Shown: in pieces, positions 59,104 to 64,000 of the stretch
Layout: each line of letters begins with the position of its first letter
Numbering within the stretch: the stretch's first letter is position 1
Source of the DNA: Argentina anserina
Taxonomy: Eukaryota > Streptophyta > Magnoliopsida > Rosales > Rosaceae
Length of the DNA: 64,000 nucleotides
Assembly: GCF_933775445.1 (NCBI RefSeq)
Contig: NC_065876.1
Coordinates: 5,518,001 to 5,582,000, forward strand
Direction of reading: 5' to 3'
Notes under the pieces: model-generated
Seen by the model: only the letters and a program-made list of their open reading frames with translations
What the model was told of the DNA's origin: nothing
Database searches by the model: none
Position numbers and translations under genes: made by a program

Positions 59104-59916
59104 TCATTTGGACGACTTTGCCCTCATCTTCTCGAGAGTAAAGAACCCAGCCAGGGACACAACAGAGAAAGCGCTGAAGACAACGGAGCAGATATCAAGG
59201 GTCACATGGCGGCCGGTGATTGCCTGTACCATAAACAAGTTGGAGTCTTTCTTAGGTCCCGTGTTCTGACCGTAAGCCACCTCCACGTCCTCAGCGTCGT
59301 AGGCGTAGGCGCGTACGAAGTACGTGCCCGTGGGCACGTCACGCTCGATCGTGTACTCGAAGCTCTGCATGGAGGTGTTCTTACTGTTGTACGGCCTGGA
59401 GACGATCTTGTGCTGACAGGTCTTGTCCCTGACGATGTTGTCCTCAGTCTTCCTCCACGCGCGGTCGACTTGGCTCACCGGCGCGTAGCACAGCTTCAAC
59501 TTGATGGTCTTGTAAGCCGAGTCAGTCCCGGCTGGGAGGCTCTTGTTCAAACCCCATGTAACAGAGACTGTGTCTTCCCCAGCTTTTAGGACTGTTCCGT
59601 TTGACTGAACTGCAAAATATCAATTCAAGATCGAGTTAAGATCAGAATTTAAACAAAACTCAATTGAAGAACAAAGATTTGGGACTAGAAAGTTTGAAAC
59701 TTTTCATATAAAACTAATCAAAACCAAATTGAAGAACAAGGATTTGGGGACTAGCTAGAAAGCTTGACACTTTTTCAGGGAAATCATATACATACCGTGG
59801 GAAGCAGTGACAATAAGAGTTTGTTTCAGAGTGGAGAAGAGGACACCATAGGAGGTTTCTGCTAAGCAAGAGAGGACAAGCACAGAAGCCAAAAGAATCC
59901 CAATACGAGAAGCCAT
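59104..59916 (-). CDS. NRT3.1: High-affinity nitrate transporter-activating protein, NRT3/NAR2 type
   Basis: Two exons, 59916-59796 and 59609-59104, with one GT-AG intron in phase 1, give 208 residues, close to the usual length of about 200-210. Residues 1-24 form a signal peptide (start MASRIGILLAS). The mature part has the family's conserved core: VLKAGEDTVSVTWG, KLKLCYAPVSQVDRAWR, CQHKIVSRPY and YFVRAYAYDAEDVEVAYGQ. A C-terminal hydrophobic segment (about residues 175-197) ends in a basic tail. NRT3 proteins sit in the plasma membrane and are needed for NRT2 transporters to take up nitrate; they do not transport it themselves. The 5' UTR holds a long CT repeat. A TATA-like box lies near 60052-60060. 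No damage is visible. Confidence 0.93.
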
Positions 59917-59947
59917 CTGAGTCCTTTTTCGTTGCTTTGAGTTGCAG

Positions 59948-59953
<6 letters not shown>

Positions 59954-59990
<37 letters not shown>
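59954..59990 (-). repeat. CT/GA microsatellite in the 5' UTR of the NRT3 gene
   Basis: A 37-base uninterrupted GA run on the plus strand, CT on the gene's strand, about 38 bases upstream of the ATG. CT-rich leaders are common in plant genes and can bind GAGA-type factors. The length is likely to be polymorphic. Confidence 0.9.
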
Positions 59991-59992
<2 letters not shown>

Positions 59993-60051
59993 ATGAAAGA
60001 AACTGATCCTGAAGATGATGAGCTGATGATTAACTGGTACTTTGGGGAACC

Positions 60052-60060
60052 CTTTATACA
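60052..60060 (-). promoter_or_regulatory. TATA box candidate of the NRT3 gene
   Basis: The minus strand reads TGTATAAAGG about 140 bases before the ATG. That leaves a leader of roughly 105 bases containing the CT repeat. Confidence 0.45.
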
Positions 60061-60139
60061 AAGTACAAGGCAAAGAAAATAGAATAGATAACTGGAGAAT
60101 GGGGTATTGCAGAAAAGGTCCAAAGGCCAATGCATATGC

Positions 60140-62095
60140 TGGATTGTGTGAGATTAAGGTCCCAAGCGTTACAAAGAATTTGGAGAAATTGTATATAGTA
60201 TGATCAAGATGGCTCTAAAGAACCATGAAAGGATGGTTTCGTTTGATATTTTGCAATAGAGTATTAAAACCAAATAAGATTTTTAGGCTGGATGTGTTTG
60301 GGCAGGGTTTTGTTTAATAGTTGACTGTGGGGAGGTTTAGAATAAATTTAAGGTGTTTCATATGGTGGTGGATGAGAAAATAGAGTGGTACAAGATTGAG
60401 GCAACTTGCCTAGCTACTTGGCCTCATGTGCATTCCGGCCTCATGATTCTATACCTAAATATATATTTCATTTGTTAAATTCTGTAATTTTGTCCTGTAA
60501 TGTTTTGGAAAGGGCAAAACAACACAGGAGAAGGCCACAAAATGGGGAAGCAAATGAAGCTCAGACGGTTATTCACATAAAATGTTAGCAAGCCCTTGAG
60601 ATACGTCATACGTTACACGTTACTGCTTAACCCCTTCCCTCTGCAGAAATAGGAACTGAACCCCTAGCCTTCATCATATAATTGACTAACTTAAGCAAGC
60701 GAGATAGCTAGTATATATCATGATATGGCAGCATAAGATGCCTGATAAGTTCCAAAAGCCAACTACGAAAGGTATATATAGAGGCTCTCATTTAAGCATC
60801 TAAGTAGACAAAAAGGTTTAATGCTGGTCGAACTACAAAGATCGTTAGGTTATGTGTAAAGAGACTTATGGTTTGAAATAAGCTCTTTTCAAGTATTAAC
60901 GAGAAGGGATTCAAAATTAATAGTTGATTAGTACTTAATTTGTGAAATGTACGGGAGATGAAGTCAATTAGTCTATAGTAGTTAGATGCTTTTGCAGTTT
61001 GCAGAGAGCAGGTGGATGGATCGAAGTCAGTAAGTATATATATTTTTAATTGCTAACTAGTAGCTTAATTATGAACTGTACGTATATTATGTCCATAAAT
61101 TTTCCTTTAATTTCATCAGTGGTTGCATTCATAAAATAGCGACGTACTACGTGTATAGATTGTAAAAGTGCTTATTCATTTTTGTTTATGGGTCTAAATA
61201 GGAAAATATCGATAAGTATGGATTGTGAAGTGCTTATTCAATTCCTTATATCCACAGTTTGAATCAGATAAAAACACCATACTAAAAACAACATTGAACT
61301 TGATTGATTCCTCATGGTGCGTCATATTATAAGCCGCAACTGAGGTTTGGACCTAACTCGGATCGAGTTAATAGAAAGAGGAAATTACCACAGATTCGTG
61401 ATCCATGGCGGATCTTGAAGTAAGTGAAGAAATAAAAAGAGGAAGAGAGTATAAATAACAATTGTCTTAAGCTTGAACGTCCTTGTTGAAAAAAAAAATA
61501 ACAGTAGTCTTGAATGTGAGGATGTAATCCATATTCCATAGTAGTTACGTTTATTGGTAAAATATTTCATATGTTGCCTTTTTATTTTGGGCCCAAATTT
61601 AGCAAATCCTTGTGTCGTTCATAAGTTCATGACTAGCCTCCATAAGCACAAGGCTCTCATTTGGGCTAAACCATATAAGTAGTCCCACCAGTTTGACACA
61701 GTCTACTTGCAAAAGTGATGGGGACTAGCTAAAAGCCACAAGGCCCGACATCATAAAATGATAACTCTTCGACTCTTCGTGGCTTTGAAGTTTAGGATCG
61801 TCAATCAATGAATACTAGCAGCACAGGAATCCAAATGAAATTCCTACTGAAAACAAATCAGTCATGTACACAAAATGTAGACAAATACAAGGTTTGGCAT
61901 CAGATAAATACACTCACAAATACACATAGTAAAAGACAAGTGACCGAAAAATGCCGGCCAAATGTCCAACTTTGCTAGGTACGTCTCAGTATCAGCGACA
62001 TATAATCCAATGTTCATCTGAAACATTGATCGGAGCTCCCCTCCTCTTGTGCTTGTTCCGTTAATCAGAGGACGATTTGATTCACCGGCTTAGCT
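60140..62095. other. Promoter side of two divergent genes; no gene seen
   Basis: This intergenic stretch separates the minus-strand NRT3 gene from the plus-strand gene at 62096, so it must contain both promoters. I found no recognisable coding sequence or transposon ends. Small open frames at 60406-60588 and 61327-61570 look like noise. Confidence 0.5.
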
Positions 62096-64000
62096 ATGGC
62101 AACGAGATTCAGCAACAGAGAAAGCAAAAGGCCTACACCACTAACCATGCAGCAGCAAAACAAGAAACCAGCTGCAGAGATCCGACGTAAACAGCAACCG
62201 CAACAAGTTGCAGACCTTACAGACTTCATGAACGACATGTTCTTCGGCACCGTCAGCACCGAAACCAAATCTTATAACTTGACCGGAGACCAAGACGACT
62301 ACATGGCGGACAGTCCGAATAGCAGCACCGCCACTACCCCTACTAGTTCAACCAGTACTCCGACCAGTGCTACTTCTAAGACAACTAGTAACAGCAAAAT
62401 GACTCAAGAATGGCTAGAAGAGGCTAGGCGCATTGTCGCGTCTTCCCCTTCCCGCAGTAACTCACCTTCTCGGTTAGCCACAGGCTCGCCGAGGTTTGCA
62501 GCATCCCCGGGCCAGGCTGCTAGGTTATCCTTCTCGTCGGCACTTGATCGCAGAGACCCGCTCTCTAGGTCAGCTAGAAGGTATGTAATTTCTATCCTAA
62601 TGTAGCATGCACGTTATGCTACCAGATTGTTGATATGATATAAGGAAAATTATCACGTACTCTAGCTAACCGAAATAAATAACAGGAATAAAGCTACAGA
62701 GAGCTTGAGCGGAGAGATATTATCGAAGACCACAGCGAAGCACAGCCGGAACAGGTCGGAAGTAGCACAAAATAGTACACCAATTTCCCCTGCTTCGCCA
62801 CAAGATGCTTCTTCTCCTGCGGCGGCGGTACACAAGTGGTTTTCCAATATCCTCAAGCCTGCCAGTCAGGCTCACCAAGAACCCTGCCAGCCGCGGCCAA
62901 ATTCCCATCCTACCCCTCAAATTGTTACTCCCCGCCAACCGGGGCCACGTAGGTCGCGGTTCCAGAACGATCCTTCGTCACCTCGCCCGCATGGGATACC
63001 TATCCCTTCCCGCCGGACATTTCAAAGTCCATCAGCAACACCTGATAATAAGTTGCTCTCTCCGCCTAGAGACCTCGTCCCTTCGGCCCACCGGAGGTCC
63101 ATATCGTCGTCTACTTGCTCTATTGAGAAGGCAGCCATAAAGTCTAGTGCAGTGGGTTGGCCAAAGGATGAAGCTCAAGCTCAAGATCAAGGAGGAAGCA
63201 TTGATGATCTCAATGGGTTTCTCAAAGAACAAAGAATAAAAATTAAGAAAATATTGGATGATCAAGTTAATTCCAAGGCTAGAATCGTGCTTTCTGATCC
63301 TTCCAATAGTAAGTCCTTTCAAGTTTAACAACTAACATGTTATGTATGTTCATTTGATTTAAATTTTGATCATATATGATGTGATAGTTGATGTGTTAGT
63401 TCACTTGATTGACTATATTATTTAATGTGATAAGTGAACAATGTGTACCGTTTATTATATTTCTTTTATGATAACAGGAAATTATACATTTGTTGTGATT
63501 CTTTTTTTTCAAGTTAACATCATGAATTCTAATGACAGTACCAATAATGTGTCATTGCATGACATTGGAAATGCAGGTACAAGTACAATGGTTGCAGCAA
63601 TATGTTATGCATGGCTATTGGAGAACAGAGTGAGGAAGGAAAAGAAGAAGAGTAAAGCATGGAATGATAACGATGACAAGGAGCAATATGTTGTGGTTCC
63701 TGTGATGAATGTGAAGAGAGGGAGGATGTGGAAGCAAAGAGAGGCTGCTTGGCTATTTTATCATGTTGGCCTTGATGTCACTTCGTTACTCTTTTCTGAT
63801 GAAGTAAGTACTTTTTATGTGCTTGTCTGCTTTGGTATTTCTTTGTGCTCATCTGCTTTGGCACAAGGCCTAAATGCTACAAGTTACTTGATTTTGTTGG
63901 CGCAATTTGATTGCAGGTGGATTTAGAGACACTAATGATGGCTGGCAAGTTGAATATTCTTGTAACCGGGCAAGATGTCCTGAGAAATAACGGCGAGGTT
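62096..64000 (+). CDS. Serine/proline-rich plant protein, 5' part (runs off the window)
   Basis: Exons 62096-62580, 62686-63308, 63514-63803 and 63917 onward, with consistent phases, give 494 residues inside the window. The first about 370 are low in complexity, rich in Ser, Pro, Thr and Arg, and probably disordered, with phrases such as WLEEARRIVASSPSRS and VHKWFSNILKP. A conserved-looking globular part begins near residue 395 (TSTMVAAICYAWLLENR, REAAWLFYHVGLDVTSLLF, LNILVTGQDVLRNNGEV). I do not recognise the family with certainty; the last part faintly recalls plant proteins related to the PRUNE/DHH phosphatase group, but no catalytic motif is visible. Exon 3 could start at 63473 instead of 63514, since both acceptors keep the frame; I prefer 63514 because of its T-rich tract. 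Confidence 0.75.

Overview
This is a window of nuclear DNA from a flowering plant, most likely a eudicot. The evidence is GT-AG introns, an AT-rich background, plant-only gene types (a plastid-type quinolinate synthase with an N-terminal SufE domain, an NRT3/NAR2 nitrate-transport partner, an AFC-type LAMMER kinase, CYP71-clan P450s) and plant LTR retrotransposons, hAT elements and MITEs. The general character suggests a rosid, perhaps Rosaceae, but that is an impression and not shown by the sequence. There are no operons, CRISPR arrays or prokaryotic systems.

Layout. Bases 1-43400 are a cytochrome P450 cluster of the CYP71 type, heavily damaged by transposons. Two P450 genes look intact, both on the minus strand (10600-12361 and 18134-20434). 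The others are broken: one is split by a complete copia element and preceded by a solo LTR (1746-6664); one is a small I-helix fragment (10180-10258); one is interrupted by a 2.9-kb insertion carrying nested MITEs (26213-30800); one is split by two copia elements lying in opposite orientation (34193-40968); one is a short C-terminal relic (41057-41173); and one is nearly intact but carries two frameshifts (41709-43392). Within this region lie a dead hAT transposase gene (13844-16246) and one unrelated conserved gene, a ten-exon AFC2-like LAMMER protein kinase (22371-25367).

Bases 43400-64000 hold ordinary conserved genes separated by repeats: a hAT MITE (43667-44097), quinolinate synthase (46539-49746, seven exons), a Mn-dependent ADP-ribose/CDP-alcohol diphosphatase (51656-52654), a 5'-truncated copia element with its 3' LTR (53232-55378), a second solo LTR of the family seen at 6665-9422 but in opposite orientation (55760-58473), an NRT3-type nitrate-transport accessory gene (59104-59916, minus), and the 5' part of a serine/proline-rich gene that runs off the right edge (62096-64000).

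The conserved genes have unrelated jobs: splicing-factor phosphorylation, NAD synthesis, nucleotide-diphosphate clearance and nitrate uptake. The P450s are the only gene family amplified here. I found no convincing new biological system. The most interesting structure is the head-to-head pair of related copia fragments inside a P450 pseudogene, which makes an imperfect inverted repeat with arms of about 1.25 kb and could be a natural source of small RNA. Target-site duplications could be read directly for most insertions, so much of the insertion history can be reconstructed.
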